64,000 bases of DNA from Psychromonas marina (GTDB lineage Bacteria > Pseudomonadota > Gammaproteobacteria > Enterobacterales > Psychromonadaceae): contig NZ_BSPQ01000015.1 of NCBI RefSeq assembly GCF_030161115.1, forward strand, positions 62,001-126,000, in the 5' to 3' direction. Shown here piece by piece: positions 50,449-59,755 of this stretch (position 1 is the stretch's first letter; each line of letters starts with the position of its first letter). The notes under the pieces are model-generated. The model saw only the letters and a list, made by a program, of their open reading frames with translations. It did not search any database and had not been told where the DNA came from. The position numbers and the translations under genes were made by a program.

Positions 50449-53400
50449 TTGAAATTTAGTCAAAGTGCATATTATAGTTTTTACTTAGCCTCTATTCTTA
50501 ATAAAGATGAAGTGTCTTTACTCGATGATGTTGTTGATGCCCTCTGCCCTGACTCAATGTTTTCAAATATTACTCATCAGCTATATACCTTAGCAAATTC
50601 ACTTGTAGCCCTGAATAAATTAGATTTACCTAAATATTTACATAGAAATAATAGCGCTCTGATCGCGCTAATAAAAAAAATATTAGAATCAGGTATCGCT
50701 AAGCAGCAGCGAAGAGCCGAAGGAACAAAAAACATAATAAGAGGGGAAATGCTAAAGTACCCTATTGCAAGCCTTTTTAGCATCACATTTCACCAAGATG
50801 TCGATGAAGACGTTAAGCAGATATTTCAATGTGTATCAGCATTACTCTTTTGTATCTCGTTTAATGATCCTACAAAAAACTGCTTAGGGACCTTGTCTAC
50901 TTCGATCAGAAAATTGGTAGATAAAGCGCACATCTTTAAAAACACCATGGGTCTTACCAACCTTACGCTAGACAAATTTATTAAAGTGTGGGAAACGCTA
51001 TTATTAGAAAATAATTTAAAATGTGAAAGAAAATTATATTTCGCGCAAAATGTATTACGAATGATAACTACTTCTCCTTCACTATTAATTAACAACACTC
51101 CCCCCAAAAAGCCCCATATTAGTAATATAACGCCAGCAAAGAGTTTAAGCCATCGTACAAGCACGAAGACAAAAAAACGCCGATATGTGCCTTCACTAAA
51201 GCATAAAGAGGACATCGGAGAAGACGAAAGCATTGACCTTGTTGATATATCTGTAGATGCTGCACATTATATCGATGATGAAGCGCTCAACCAGAGCTAT
51301 CTGTATGGTAGTCGCTTAGCACTGCATGATCTGATGCAACTAAGTTTAAGACCTGTTGCATTAATTACTCACGAAGTACATATGGTAACTGATCATATCA
51401 AGCAGGTCTTAACTTCTGATAATGAAGCTGAGAACATAGATGCGACGTTGGCTTTGATACTACTTTGCACCTCAAAGGGTTATGAGTACATCGAAGCCCT
51501 TCCTATCAATCGATATGAAAAAAAAGAGACAAATCGTGATTGTATATGTATCGAGACTACAACTTGGAATCGATTGGATATCCGTATGCCAGGCGCCTTT
51601 ACGGCAACAGACGAGCAAAAAGAGCATTTAGAAAAAATAGATCATTTAGTTAAGCTGCCACTGCCTACTGCTCTCATATCTGCATTAAATAAACGACTTA
51701 AAGAAAGTGGCTCAGATTGCGCCACGGTTAAAGCATTGTGTTCGATAAACCCAGATGAAAACTCAATAAGTCAACGCATTACAAACCTATTTAAAGGTAA
51801 CGAGCAACGAAGTCGAAATATCACACCTGCTAGCATTCGTAATATCTTTTTTGAATTAATATCAAAACAAGAAAGTTCAGCGATAGCTTCTTTGTTACTC
51901 GCTAATACTGAGTATGCTTCAAATACACCACTCTACTATCTTTTTCAGCCTCATCAAAAATTAACACTAATATACCAAACATGTTTAAAAAACTTGGGTT
52001 TCGACACTTGTGATATAGCAGTTTCCTCGGATGTTTTTTGCGGAAGTGAGCTTGCAATTAAGCAATGGCATAGTCATTTAATGATTAATAAAAAATATCA
52101 TGAAATAACGGAAAAATATGATTCTATCAATAATTGTTCATCGCTACTCTCTCTGATACAAATACATAATCAAATTACGCTCTATTCGGCAGTGATTTTG
52201 TTGATAACGACAGGACACCGTTCACGCAAAGAATACTCTTTTTCATACTTCACCATTGATGAACTGAAAAAACTTATCTGTATTGCTGATAAAGAAAATT
52301 TTTGTGATAGTGCATTGCGTATATTGCCTCTGGCTGATGTTGCTTTAGAAAACCTAAAAGCCTATCGAATACACTGTGACCGATTATCGCGTTTGATGGT
52401 GAAATATGATCCACCGTTGACTAAACTGTTATTAAAAACCTCCCAAGGCTTCAGTGACATCAATCAACCAATATTGTATTTAATCAATGAAGATCTCACT
52501 ATTAGCACCGTAGGATTTGAAAATATTGAAACTTATTTAAATGAATGGAATCTGCCTGCTAATGCATTTCGGCATTATTTTCTTTCGTTTTTACAAAGTA
52601 CACATGCCAGAAGTATCGCAATTAACTTTATGGGACATATTCGCTCTGGCGAGCATATTTATAATAATGAGTCTCTCTTTTGCAGTGACGATATGCAACG
52701 CAGCCGTATTGCGATAAACACATTGGCAAAGTCATTAAACTGTCAGTCATTGATGTTTACCGTAAAAACAGGCAGACGTGTCCCCTTAAAAGAGACGAAA
52801 CCAGAGCAAGTATATATCCCCCAATACCTAACAACTAATAAAGCGTTAAATAAAAGCCGGTTGCGCCGTAGTGTAAGGAAGTTAATTGAAAAGGCATACT
52901 TAGATAAAAAACAATTTTTCAAAGATATTAAAGAAACTAAAGAAAACCTTATCACTGAAATTCTCAGTGATAAGAAGCTCACTAAAGTGATGTTGAACTA
53001 CAAATTGAAAATATTAGACAAATTCATCACTAAAATGGCAGGCACCAAAAAACTACCATCGATTACTAAGACGTTTGCTGATAGTGAATCAACTGGATTA
53101 ACGCTACGCAAAAATAGTTTATTCAAGGCAAAAGAAGCGCAACTAATTGTAGAAATGTTGCAAACTTGGTTGCTTGCTAAGCCCCAAAATGAAAAGATGT
53201 CTAAAAATGCCACAAACCGTGAGTTTGTAAAAATAATATTATCCCTTATTGTTCACAGCTCATTTTCATTTACGATTGATACAGAGTTTATTCTAGCCCT
53301 CAAAAAGCCCATATATAAAGATGGTAATATTTTGTGGCTCACATGGGTAGACAGTCGAAATATCAAACAACGCATCTTCATTGATGCTGTAACAGCGCAG

Positions 53401-55845
53401 CTTATTATCAACAATCCTATCTATCTAAAGACCAAACTTAAGCACCCTAGTGAATTCAATAAAACACTATTTATTTACTTGGCCGCTAAACTCAAAAAAT
53501 TACGATTACAACAAAAGCTAATCGGTAAGAAGAAAATTGATATTAATAAGCTAATTTCTGCCCTCAATCATCAACTTTTCTTTACGCACTCAGGACTAGT
53601 GCAGTCCTACTTGAATATGAAGCAAGCAACAACACACCTCCCTGATGCGGTGTTAACTCGCTGGTTGCGTGACACTCCATGCTATAAAGTAAAGGCAGAT
53701 GAACTTAATGAAGGTGTATTTACAAAACAAACACTGGTTCCACTGAAGAGTATTCAAAATACTGATGAAAGCGTAGTACTTGGCACTGATATACTAAGTC
53801 AAATCTGCAATAAACTTAACCGTTTACAATCTAAGGGGGGGTATACTTCATCAAATGAATTAATATCTATCGTAGCGAATAGCTGGGAAAATAAAATCAA
53901 AGGGAGCTTTAAGCACGACCTTCAAGATATGATAAATCAGTCCTACCAGCTCACAGAGTCAACCATTGCTGCGTTATGCTGGCTCTATTATACCGCAGGA
54001 AAGCCTGGAAAAGGCCGCAAGACTATCGCGATTAAAACATTACTTAATTATATTTCGAAAGTAGCTAAGCCATTAATTATCACAGCAGGTACCCTACTCT
54101 TCTTTACTCTCACTAAAAGTGAATTACAAAGCCTATATATTGATGTCATTGCCTCCCGGAAAGTTAAAAACAAAGGGGAAGCTGCTGAAGTGCTTCGCGT
54201 TTTTGGCAACTATAGTTACGACAATTTCAAAATACAGAAAGTCAGCTGGTTAGAAATAGAGCCAACGATAGAAGACAAAAGTAACAATGTACGAGCGAAT
54301 ATTTTTAGCTATCGTGAATATCAGGAGGTGCACCAACTATTAAGCAACGCTTCAAACCGCTCTCAAGATGAAATACTGATCAATAAAGCCCTATTCACTC
54401 TCTGTTCACGATTAGGGTTAAGAATATCAGAGGCTGAAAACCTAATGATCAATGAGATTGATTTTAATAGTGGTATGATACATATAAAAACAAATCGCTA
54501 TGACCGAGTAAAATCACAGAATGGCAATCGACGCCTATCGATGACACTGTTATTATCTAATGAAGAGATTGATTATCTTAAAAAATTAGTCCAACGAGCT
54601 TTATTATTACACAATCAAAAAAGAAACGTAGGCATCTTTGCACGGTCTATTAATCCCAATATTCTTGTCGATTTAAAGCACCACAGACAAGCAATAACAC
54701 AAGCTATGAAACAGGTCACTAACGACCCTTCTGTCACTTTGCACATATGTCGTCACACATTTGCTAATTACCTATACCTGTTCGTTTGCCGTGGTGAACT
54801 CCCCCCATCAATCAACAAAGAACTATTATCATGGAGTAGAGAAATAGAAAGCTATCAACACTTCAGCCAAAAATTAATTTCAGAGTTACTTAAAGAGACT
54901 TTTTCACCACACAAAATCCTACATGCGATTTCACTCATGCTCGGGCATGAAGATGTTGCAACAACAATCAAACACTATATTCATGTGCTCGATATTATTA
55001 GCGCTGCTGAAAATGATAAGAACCTCAATCAACAACTATCAATCAAACAGGTAAAGTGGGTCAACAAAATACCTATTAGTAATGCGAGTAAGGTGGTGTC
55101 ACGATTTGATAGTGAACAACGCCGTCATATTGCAATCAGTTACCATCAACTAAAAAAAGCAAAAGGGTTTCGGGAGGTTGATGTTATTCGTGCTAACAGC
55201 GACATAGCATCCATCATTCAAGAAACGCCACACATAAGGAGAAACACACTACTCTATAGCCTATCCATGATTGAAGTTGTTTTAATATCACTTAAAAACA
55301 ACCACTCTATTCATGAAATAGCCCACAAAGTGACGTTCACTGAAACCGAAATCGCTAATATAATCAACATCAGTGAGCGATTAAAAAGTCAAACTGCATA
55401 TGATGGCGTTCTTATTCACTCGTCTGTACCGAATATTGAGCTTTATAACAACCCAGCTCAATCGATGAAAACTAGAGCCTATTCAAACACTCTCACCTAT
55501 AAAAAAATTCTAGATAAACTTAATTCACTTGATGAAAAAAACAGAAACTCTTTAGTTAAAATATGGACTGAAAATTACAATAGAAACATTACTGGATATA
55601 CGTTCACAAACCCTCTTGATATGCAGTGTTTTTACTATATTATTAATAAGTTAGGTTACAAGGTGAATGTTAAGAAAGAGCATTTCACAGTAAAAGACAG
55701 CGCTAAAATAATGGATGTTCCACTTTTGGAAATAATTGACAAAAGCGTAGGGAACGCTTCAAATTCGATAAATCTAAAATTTAACCACGCGCTGTTTTTA
55801 CTTACCGTGAATACACAATTTAACATTTTCCATTCAATAGCTTAA
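50449..55845 (+). CDS. Giant tyrosine recombinase / integrase with two recombinase-like domains
   Basis: This 1798-residue protein starts at TTG behind AAAAGGA. The C-terminal domain has the full tyrosine-recombinase set: R1325 (RLGLRISEAE), H1432-x-x-R1435 (HICRHTF), H1500 (LGHED) and Y1510 (KHYIH). R1435 to H1500 is 65 residues apart instead of about 23, so an insertion splits boxes II. A second diverged set lies in the middle: R591 (TTGHRSRKEY), N705-x-x-R708-H709 (NAFRHYF), H730 (FMGHI) and Y738 (HIYN), with normal spacing but Asn for His. A helix-turn-helix-like stretch (HEIAHKVTFTETEIANIINI) follows near 1622. It adjoins the tRNA-fMet junction and probably integrates the island. The N-terminal 550 residues are unrecognised. 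Confidence 0.8.
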   Translation: MKFSQSAYYSFYLASILNKDEVSLLDDVVDALCPDSMFSNITHQLYTLANSLVALNKLDLPKYLHRNNSALIALIKKILESGIAKQQRRAEGTKNIIRGEMLKYPIASLFSITFHQDVDEDVKQIFQCVSALLFCISFNDPTKNCLGTLSTSIRKLVDKAHIFKNTMGLTNLTLDKFIKVWETLLLENNLKCERKLYFAQNVLRMITTSPSLLINNTPPKKPHISNITPAKSLSHRTSTKTKKRRYVPSLKHKEDIGEDESIDLVDISVDAAHYIDDEALNQSYLYGSRLALHDLMQLSLRPVALITHEVHMVTDHIKQVLTSDNEAENIDATLALILLCTSKGYEYIEALPINRYEKKETNRDCICIETTTWNRLDIRMPGAFTATDEQKEHLEKIDHLVKLPLPTALISALNKRLKESGSDCATVKALCSINPDENSISQRITNLFKGNEQRSRNITPASIRNIFFELISKQESSAIASLLLANTEYASNTPLYYLFQPHQKLTLIYQTCLKNLGFDTCDIAVSSDVFCGSELAIKQWHSHLMINKKYHEITEKYDSINNCSSLLSLIQIHNQITLYSAVILLITTGHRSRKEYSFSYFTIDELKKLICIADKENFCDSALRILPLADVALENLKAYRIHCDRLSRLMVKYDPPLTKLLLKTSQGFSDINQPILYLINEDLTISTVGFENIETYLNEWNLPANAFRHYFLSFLQSTHARSIAINFMGHIRSGEHIYNNESLFCSDDMQRSRIAINTLAKSLNCQSLMFTVKTGRRVPLKETKPEQVYIPQYLTTNKALNKSRLRRSVRKLIEKAYLDKKQFFKDIKETKENLITEILSDKKLTKVMLNYKLKILDKFITKMAGTKKLPSITKTFADSESTGLTLRKNSLFKAKEAQLIVEMLQTWLLAKPQNEKMSKNATNREFVKIILSLIVHSSFSFTIDTEFILALKKPIYKDGNILWLTWVDSRNIKQRIFIDAVTAQLIINNPIYLKTKLKHPSEFNKTLFIYLAAKLKKLRLQQKLIGKKKIDINKLISALNHQLFFTHSGLVQSYLNMKQATTHLPDAVLTRWLRDTPCYKVKADELNEGVFTKQTLVPLKSIQNTDESVVLGTDILSQICNKLNRLQSKGGYTSSNELISIVANSWENKIKGSFKHDLQDMINQSYQLTESTIAALCWLYYTAGKPGKGRKTIAIKTLLNYISKVAKPLIITAGTLLFFTLTKSELQSLYIDVIASRKVKNKGEAAEVLRVFGNYSYDNFKIQKVSWLEIEPTIEDKSNNVRANIFSYREYQEVHQLLSNASNRSQDEILINKALFTLCSRLGLRISEAENLMINEIDFNSGMIHIKTNRYDRVKSQNGNRRLSMTLLLSNEEIDYLKKLVQRALLLHNQKRNVGIFARSINPNILVDLKHHRQAITQAMKQVTNDPSVTLHICRHTFANYLYLFVCRGELPPSINKELLSWSREIESYQHFSQKLISELLKETFSPHKILHAISLMLGHEDVATTIKHYIHVLDIISAAENDKNLNQQLSIKQVKWVNKIPISNASKVVSRFDSEQRRHIAISYHQLKKAKGFREVDVIRANSDIASIIQETPHIRRNTLLYSLSMIEVVLISLKNNHSIHEIAHKVTFTETEIANIINISERLKSQTAYDGVLIHSSVPNIELYNNPAQSMKTRAYSNTLTYKKILDKLNSLDEKNRNSLVKIWTENYNRNITGYTFTNPLDMQCFYYIINKLGYKVNVKKEHFTVKDSAKIMDVPLLEIIDKSVGNASNSINLKFNHALFLLTVNTQFNIFHSIA

Positions 55846-56072
55846 ATACTGAAAAAATGATTAACATAAGCAACGATGTAACATTAGCTTCAAGTAGCGA
55901 AGAAGCTAATGTATTAACCATTACAGGGGTAAAGAGTACCATCCGTATACCCGAACTGTAAGTAGTATCCTTAAGTTGGAAGATAAAAAATCAGCCTCAA
56001 CTTCATCTATCCATAATCAGCTCTAATAAAGGAAAAATTCAATTTAAAATATAGGAGGCTAATAACCCAATT
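55846..56072. other. Spacer after the giant recombinase gene
   Basis: ACATTAGCTTC (55881-55891) and GAAGCTAATGT (55902-55912) form an 11-bp perfect hairpin with a 10-base loop. It has no T-run. It could end the recombinase transcript or be a recombination-related site. Nothing else is seen. Confidence 0.4.
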
Positions 56073-56425
56073 ATGGAAAGCCTTGATGAAGAACAGCAGG
56101 GATATCAGTATTTTACTAAAACCCACAAACACGATTACAATACACAGAATACTATTATCGATTGGTAAGTAACGGAGATAACGATGAAGCCATTGAACTC
56201 AATCAAATACTAGAATTAAAGGATCTAACAAAGCATGAAAAGCGAAATATTCTTATTGATGAATTTGCTAAACACAACAAGTTAAGCCCTATCATTTTCA
56301 CCCTGAAAGATGTTACTACCCTCGAACGATTAGGTAATAAAATTACCATTCGGGAGCATTTAATCGATAAAGTATATCGAACGTACTCAGATGTTACCGC
56401 TGTAGACAAAAGTGGCTTTCACTGA
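56073..56425 (+). pseudogene. Small island gene, apparently frameshifted
   Basis: From ATG 56073 one frame reads MESLDEEQQGYQYFTK before diverging to a stop at 56168. A second frame reads NPQTRLQYTEYYYRLVSNGD and continues about 85 residues to 56425. The two join smoothly at the A-rich stretch near 56119, so a frameshift in a roughly 116-residue gene is likely. If not frameshifted, the downstream part would start at TTG 56162. An AGGAGG precedes the ATG at long spacing. The function is unknown; the protein is charged and probably helical. Confidence 0.5.
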
Positions 56426-56834
56426 ATTAACACTTAACGGCTAAACAAATAGCGACCACATTCCCACCAAAATAGTGCTTAAAATGAATGAACACAATAA
56501 CTAGAACAATAAAAATCACTTAACATGCTTATGCACTTAGCTCAGGCAGTGTTATTTTTAGATATTTTAGATTGAGAAGAAATCATCGTATAGATTTTTT
56601 ACCTTAATATTACACTTAAGAGTTATATTACTTAAATTAACTGGTATAAGCTTTGAATTAACATCCATCTCAGCAGTGGATACTATTCAACAAATATGGC
56701 ATGTCCAGTTCAATTAGAGTTGAATAATATACGGCAACGTCAGCCTCGCTCTGATACAGAAGCGATACATGTCTCGCGATATGATTAAGTATCATAACCA
56801 ATTATAAAAAATATAATTTGGATGTAATACATAA
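56426..56834. other. Gene-free stretch with solo IS3-end remnant
   Basis: About 410 AT-rich bases without a supported ORF. 56673-56719 resembles the reverse complement of the left end of the IS3 element at 59398. Confidence 0.45.
56673..56719 (-). mobile_element. Solo remnant of an IS3 left end
   Basis: GTCCAGTTCAATTAGA (56703-56718) is identical to the reverse complement of the IS3 left inverted repeat at 59404-59422. The neighbouring AGTGGATACTATTC also parallels the IS sequence at about 59440-59455. The rest of the IS is absent. Confidence 0.6.
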
Positions 56835-57107
56835 ATGGTGAATAATAATTCATGTAGAGTGCTTGTGAAGTCAACTTATTTTGAGCTAATTCGTGAGATT
56901 AATTTGTGGCGCAATGAAGACCCAGAAATATCAAAGGTAATATATATTGAAGAAATAACAAATTGTGTATTTGTAAAAAGTTTCACTCAGCCTCAGGTGT
57001 TATTGATATCAAAGGAAAGCAAGTGGCGTCTTACCCTAAAGGTTGCCGTGTTTTTTATCACCAAGGTCAGTGCATGGAGGAGTTTTATTATTAACAGAAA
57101 ACTCTAG
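56835..57107 (+). CDS. Small island protein, paralogue A
   Basis: This 90-residue protein of unknown function begins MVNNNSCRVLVKSTYFELIR. It shares the pattern YFELIREINLWRNEDPEISK and IYIEE-CVFVKSFTQPQ with the 57464-57775 gene, at both protein and DNA level. The C-terminal WRSFIINRKL part is not shared and may be out of frame. It is plausible as a coding gene because of the paralogue, but its role cannot be told. Confidence 0.5.
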   Translation: MVNNNSCRVLVKSTYFELIREINLWRNEDPEISKVIYIEEITNCVFVKSFTQPQVLLISKESKWRLTLKVAVFFITKVSAWRSFIINRKL

Positions 57108-57463
57108 TTATCAAGGCAATATCTACTACAATAAGCAATACATCAGTAAAAAGATCACCCATAGGAAGCTACTCTTTATTAAAACCCACGCATACACCAC
57201 CAATAACTTACCTAGCACCTTCACTTGTTACTTTAACAGACCGCAAACAGAAAGAAAATATGAATTATTTAATTACACATTTAAAACATGTACATCAGAA
57301 CCTAAATCACCCACAACTTCAATTGATACCAGCTTGATACACAGCGGATTCATTTGCTATATAGCATATATTGAATCCATTTTCCGTGTAATGACACTGA
57401 AAACAGGTTAAGCATCCACATGCTATTTATGTATCAATTGGACTTTAAAGGTTAGTTTAAATT

Positions 57464-57775
57464 ATGAAAAATAATCAGATTACACACTCTTGCGATTATG
57501 AGTTAATTTATGAGTTAAGTTTGTGGCGCAAAAACAGCCAAAACACTTCTAATATTATATATAGTAAAGACGGCTTTATATTTGTAAAAAGCTATACCAC
57601 TAGAAATATTACACTTACCTCAAAAGGAGGAGGGTGCACTTTTCTAACTGCAATTGCCATATCAAATTTACTAAAACTTAGTGCTTATTATAATAGAGCG
57701 ATTGCCCCCCCTTATTCGCCAATGAAGCATTACAAACTAACAGACCTTAATAGAGACAGCAACTTTCTATTCTGA
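57464..57775 (+). CDS. Small island protein, paralogue B
   Basis: This 103-residue protein begins MKNNQITHSCDYELIYELSL and contains YELIYELSLWRKNSQNTSNI followed by IFVKSYTTRNITLTSKGGG. It aligns with paralogue A in its first 60 residues. The leader TTTAAAGGTTAGTTTAAATT upstream recurs imperfectly at 57843, as if a third copy had been lost. No known domain is recognised. Confidence 0.5.
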   Translation: MKNNQITHSCDYELIYELSLWRKNSQNTSNIIYSKDGFIFVKSYTTRNITLTSKGGGCTFLTAIAISNLLKLSAYYNRAIAPPYSPMKHYKLTDLNRDSNFLF

Positions 57776-58311
57776 CTTTTATTTGCAAAAATTATCAAAG
57801 ATTTTCATTACCAACTCATCCTTACTTGATAAATCAAAATCACTTTAAAGGTTAGATTCAAATAATAAGCGCATCACTTAGATAGGTAAAAAAGTGAGCA
57901 ACTGAATATACACCGCTCGCTTTTCTCCAGCAACATGCGCAACAATAGAGGCGTATAAATAACTAACCTACAAGCTAAAACACCAAATTCATGCTTTAAA
58001 AAACAGGCGCAAAGCAAAATAAAACCCCACAACAGTTAAAAACCAGGCAACCGACCATTAACGAAAAACCTTCCCACAACACCACTTTTAGACACCTACT
58101 CGCGCACCATCACAGCAGTTAGAAGCAAAACCACAACCAGCGGGATTTAGTTATACTTAACCTACCGCCCCCCCCCTTTCCACGCTCAACCAAATAACAC
58201 CAAGCCAACCAAAAAAAACAACATCGCTTAAAGATTAAATAGTTACCTAACATCTTATTCATTAGCCATGCTCACTACAACTAACCAATAGAAGCTTATT
58301 TGATAACGCTC
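57776..58311. other. A-rich gene-free stretch
   Basis: About 535 bases with no convincing ORF on either strand. It is unusually rich in A and C on the plus strand, unlike the chromosomal part. Only the third leader-like copy near 57843 is recognisable. Confidence 0.4.
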
Positions 58312-58362
58312 AAAAAAAAGGGGGGTAAAGCATCACCTATATTACTTACAGCATTACCCCCC
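58312..58362 (-). terminator. Strong terminator of the small minus-strand gene
   Basis: On the minus strand GGGGGGTAATGC pairs with GCTTTACCCCCC (one mismatch) and is followed by eight T. It starts 17 bases after the stop of the 58379-58663 ORF. Confidence 0.8.
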
Positions 58363-58378
58363 AACAAAGGCACATAAT

Positions 58379-58663
58379 TTACAAATACCGCCTCAAGTGA
58401 GCGTTCAAGCGATATTGATTATCAATCAGCATCGAGTTTCTTATGTAAATAGGGACCTTAACCAGTAACCTATTATTAATCATGTAGTTAATAGTATAAT
58501 TCACATCCCCACCAATGCCCGAATATAATAATAGGTGCTGCGTAATTTCTTTCATTGTTCGCTTAGTGTTTTTTGTGAAAAAAAACAAAATACGAACAAC
58601 ACTAAAGTTGATATGTTGCATTCTCATTCCCAATAATTTTAATGTGTACCTGACAATTACCAT
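58379..58663 (-). CDS. Small island protein, winged-helix-like
   Basis: This frame encodes 94 residues; a start at the internal Met of MRMQHINFSVVRILFFFTKN (about 58627) is as likely. The segment ILFFFTKNTKRTMKEITQHL followed by NYTINYMINNRLLVKVPIYI resembles a winged helix-turn-helix DNA-binding fold. The strong terminator immediately downstream supports a real gene. It could be an island regulator. The family is not recognised. Confidence 0.5.
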   Translation of the reverse strand: MVIVRYTLKLLGMRMQHINFSVVRILFFFTKNTKRTMKEITQHLLLYSGIGGDVNYTINYMINNRLLVKVPIYIRNSMLIDNQYRLNAHLRRYL

Positions 58664-58982
58664 GAATACCTATTTCAAAGTAACTACCATTATTTAAAAA
58701 TTATTCTACTAACTTCCCGAACAATGAATGTATCACTACTGTACCGACAACCTAAAAGCATCAAACTCAAAAAGTGTATGTGATGACACTAGCACAGCAT
58801 GGTATTTATAATTCTAGTGGCCATTTTATATAAGTGGATTAGGTTATTAACTGCCTAAAGGGTAATAGAGCAATAGTGATAAAGGAGCAGAAAATCAGGG
58901 GAGAACTGTATCTTGGTGAATTATGAATTAAGCAAATAACTATTTAAGCAAACCTGTAAATAATTCTGTGTAACTGCGGTTT
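58664..58982. other. Gene-free stretch before the IS remnants
   Basis: About 320 AT-rich bases with no supported ORF or repeat. It probably includes the promoter of the small minus-strand gene and flank of the truncated IS256 element. Confidence 0.35.
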
Positions 58983-59397
58983 TTAAATGTAATCTTTAAG
59001 ACGGTCTTCGAACGTTATCATAAAACGATTCAAGGCCGTTTTCCAATTTCTTATTGGCATCGTCCATTTCTTTGATGCATCCATGATAGCAAGATAAACC
59101 ACCTTCTTAGCCGAATCATCGGTTGGGAACACTTTACGTTTCTTGATAGCTTTACGTATTACGCTGTTCAGGGACTCAATGGCATTGGTCGTATATATTG
59201 CTTTTCTGATGTCCTCAGGGTAGCTAAAAAACGTATTAAGGTTATGCCAATGAGCACGCCATGAACGACTAATTTGCGGGTACCTCTCATTCCATTTATC
59301 ACTAAACTCATCCAGTGCTTTTAAGGCTTCATCCTCAGTTACTGCACGATAGATTCCTTTTAAATCACCTGTCAGTTCTTTGTAATCCTTCCAAGGC
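58983..59397 (-). pseudogene. C-terminal half of an IS256-family transposase
   Basis: The minus strand encodes about 137 residues from PWKDYKELTGDLKGIYRAVT to FEDRLKDYI and a stop. IYTTNAIESLNSVIRKAIKK and KKWTMPIRNWKTALNRFM are hallmark sequences of Mutator-type transposases. The N-terminal two-thirds is missing, and the frame is cut exactly where the IS3 element begins at 59398. It cannot be active. Confidence 0.92.
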
Positions 59398-59461
59398 TAT
59401 TCTGGTCTAATTGAACTGGACACTTTAATTTTGGATAATACTATCCACTAAAGGAGTGAGC

Positions 59462-59749
59462 ATGAAGACTAGAAGACAATACAAAACTTATACAAGTGAA
59501 TTTAAAACTGAAGCATTAGCATTAATCAGTGAACAAGGTTATAGCGTTCAAGAGGCTGCATCTGCTTTAAACGTCACGACTAGCCTACTTTACAGCTGGA
59601 AACAAAAAGCAGAGGAACATGCTAATTCAACGGTTAATTCTGATGAACGATCTGAGTTATTGACCTTGCGCAAAGAAGTAAAACAGCTACGTATGGAGAA
59701 AGAAATACTAAAAAAGGCCAGTGCCTTCTTCGCAAAAGAAATGAAGTAA
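59462..59749 (+). CDS. IS3-family transposase OrfA
   Basis: This roughly 95-residue helix-turn-helix protein reads MKTRRQYKTYTSEFKTEALA. HTH region YSVQEAASALNVTTSLLYSW and a leucine-zipper-like coil (LLTLRKEVKQLRMEKEILKK) are typical. ATG 59462 has AAGGAG five bases upstream; GTG 59456 is an alternative. OrfA looks intact, but its partner OrfB is broken. Confidence 0.88.
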   Translation: MKTRRQYKTYTSEFKTEALALISEQGYSVQEAASALNVTTSLLYSWKQKAEEHANSTVNSDERSELLTLRKEVKQLRMEKEILKKASAFFAKEMK

Positions 59750-59755
59750 AGTTTA

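Noticed and set aside
50577-51233. Minus-strand frames opposite the giant recombinase
   Set aside because: Overlap with the long plus-strand frame and no motifs; treated as shadows.
50449-55845. Possibility that the giant ORF is a phage tail or toxin protein
   Set aside because: The full R-HxxR-H-Y set near the C-terminus and the tRNA junction next to it favour a recombinase.
57043-57411. 122-codon frame overlapping paralogue A
   Set aside because: It overlaps a better supported frame, lacks a start signal and its composition looks random.
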